This document shows positions 63,202 to 64,000 of a DNA stretch of 64,000 nt, one piece after another. The notes beneath the pieces are model-generated. The model was not told the origin of the DNA and did not search any database. It saw only the letters and a list, made by a program, of their open reading frames with translations. The DNA lies in NCBI GenBank assembly GCA_045614925.1, contig JAZLDV010000020.1, positions 1 to 64,000 of the forward strand, in the 5' to 3' direction. The DNA comes from JAZLDV01 sp045614925 (GTDB lineage: Bacteria; Bacillota_I; Bacilli_A; Erysipelotrichales; Coprobacillaceae). The position numbers were made by a program, and so were the translations under genes. Within the stretch, counting starts at the first letter, position 1, and each line of letters begins with the position of its first letter.

Positions 63202-64000
63202 ATGAAAATTGTGAAATTATTATTATGTATGGCTTTAGTTATGAGTACTTTAACTATGAATTTTTCTTTTGTTAAAGCTGAAGGATTAGATAGTGCTTAT
63301 AATATTAGAGATGATGAAGTAGGTTTAATAAAAGATCTAAAAAATCATTATGCAAACATGTCATGGTCATATTCATTGTCGTATGCAATGGATATCAATA
63401 TTAGAAAGAAAAACTTAGTGCAGTTAAATGATAATGGATTATCACCACATCATTTAACTTATTATAGTCAAAGATTTGTTCCTGATCCTTTAGGGGGAAC
63501 AGAAAACGACAATCAAACGAGATGTTTATATGGTATGCAGAATCTACCTACTGAAATAGAACAGGTAACGTCAGCTTTAATGACTTGGGGAGCAGGACCG
63601 GTTCATCAAGATGAAATGACTTATATTGCAGATAGAAATAATACTGTAGAAGAATCTTATGATAAGAGAATTGCGACTCCATATAGAGCGGTATTTTTTG
63701 AAGTGGAAGATATTAAAGATATTCAGCAGTTTATTTATGAGCAAGGGGCAGTCGTAGCTGAGTTTAATTATTCGGCTGCAGGTATGGAGTCTTATAGTGA
63801 TGAATATGATGCACAATATAGAAGTGAATTTGCAAAGCCTGATCAGGTAATCACAATTATTGGATGGGATGATAATTTTAGTAAAGAAAAATTTAATTCT
63901 GCAATGCAGCCAAAAAAAGATGGAGCATGGTTCTGTAGAGATACAAGAAATAATGCATCAGAATATAAATGGATTTCATATTATGATGCATCATTAGGTG
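63202..64000 (+). CDS. Secreted papain-family pseudoprotease, N-terminal part (truncated by window edge)
   Basis: The first 266 codons are seen. Signal peptide about residues 1-28 (VKA-E cleavage). The mature part aligns with the C1 peptidase at 11507 along its length, but each catalytic residue is changed: Cys83 there is Ser54 (MSWSYSL), His242 is Gln215 (DQVITIIGWDD), Asn272 is Asp247 (FCRDTRN) and the oxyanion Gln is replaced by Asn or His (LKNHY). The reading frame is intact and has good codon use, promoter and AGAAGGAGGGGTTAT binding site, so it looks expressed rather than decaying. It is likely a wall-associated binding protein. C-terminal modules lie outside the window. Confidence 0.82.
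   Translation, partial: MKIVKLLLCMALVMSTLTMNFSFVKAEGLDSAYNIRDDEVGLIKDLKNHYANMSWSYSLSYAMDINIRKKNLVQLNDNGLSPHHLTYYSQRFVPDPLGGTENDNQTRCLYGMQNLPTEIEQVTSALMTWGAGPVHQDEMTYIADRNNTVEESYDKRIATPYRAVFFEVEDIKDIQQFIYEQGAVVAEFNYSAAGMESYSDEYDAQYRSEFAKPDQVITIIGWDDNFSKEKFNSAMQPKKDGAWFCRDTRNNASEYKWISYYDASLG

Noticed and set aside
1..64000. Insertion sequences, prophage, integrases, tRNA or rRNA genes
   Set aside because: No transposase, integrase, tRNA cloverleaf or rRNA segment could be recognised in the window.

Overview
The window is an AT-rich, densely coded bacterial chromosome segment with strong GGAGG-type ribosome binding sites, short intergenic gaps and Rho-independent terminators between almost all transcription units. 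Gene content points to a low-GC Gram-positive, probably a gut Erysipelotrichia/Coprobacillaceae-type anaerobe. The evidence is AddAB, HflX, RNase J, PerR plus rubrerythrin, M3/M18/PepT peptidases, CHR half-transporters, DUF1292 proteins, and secreted proteins with choline-binding-like GW repeats. This placement is an inference; no rRNA or tRNA gene is present to fix it.

Layout. 1-9.2 kb: addB-addA (addA cut by the left edge), a Bax-inhibitor-1-like membrane protein, a small locus with one visibly broken gene, NAD synthetase, and a secreted CHAP-like protein with 13 GW repeats. 9.3-18.1 kb: a small membrane-protein operon, asnA, a 1340-residue secreted papain-family protease with FIVAR-like, BIG2 and GW modules, and thrC-thrB. 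18.2-31.2 kb: PHP phosphatase, an orphan three-gene operon, preQ1-riboswitch-controlled queT, several peptidases, and the aroE-rdgB-trmL-TIGR01906-type operon. 31.3-41.1 kb: PAP2-like, AI-2E-like, rubrerythrin/PerR, YlbJ-like, hflX, two metallophosphoesterases, RNase J and MscS. 41.2-48.2 kb: an oligopeptide ABC operon (oppA-B-C-D-F) followed by an MFS exporter. 48.2-63.1 kb: split CHR transporter, two aminopeptidases, nitroreductase, a manganese-riboswitch-controlled cation antiporter, prepilin peptidase, a two-domain kinase, DJ-1, M20 amidohydrolase, YaaA, a nucleoid-associated protein and glycogen phosphorylase. At 63.2-64 kb a second papain-like secreted protein runs off the right edge.

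How it fits together. Much of the content is peptide economy: oligopeptide import, PepF, M18, PepT, Xaa-Pro and M20 peptidases, and a large secreted protease. There is also ammonia-based amide metabolism (AsnA), oxidative-stress defence (PerR-rubrerythrin, YaaA) and metal/queuosine homeostasis run by RNA switches.

The most unusual theme is catalytic-residue loss. Four otherwise intact genes lack defining active-site residues: NadE (glutaminase Cys is Gly170), an alpha/beta hydrolase (nucleophile Ser is Gly158, His also lost), a membrane-anchored metallophosphoesterase coupled to RNase J (most metal ligands changed), and the right-edge papain homologue (Cys, His, Asn and Gln all replaced). Other clear signals are two riboswitches, a perfect 25-bp PerR-type palindrome and a near-consensus cre site before glgP.
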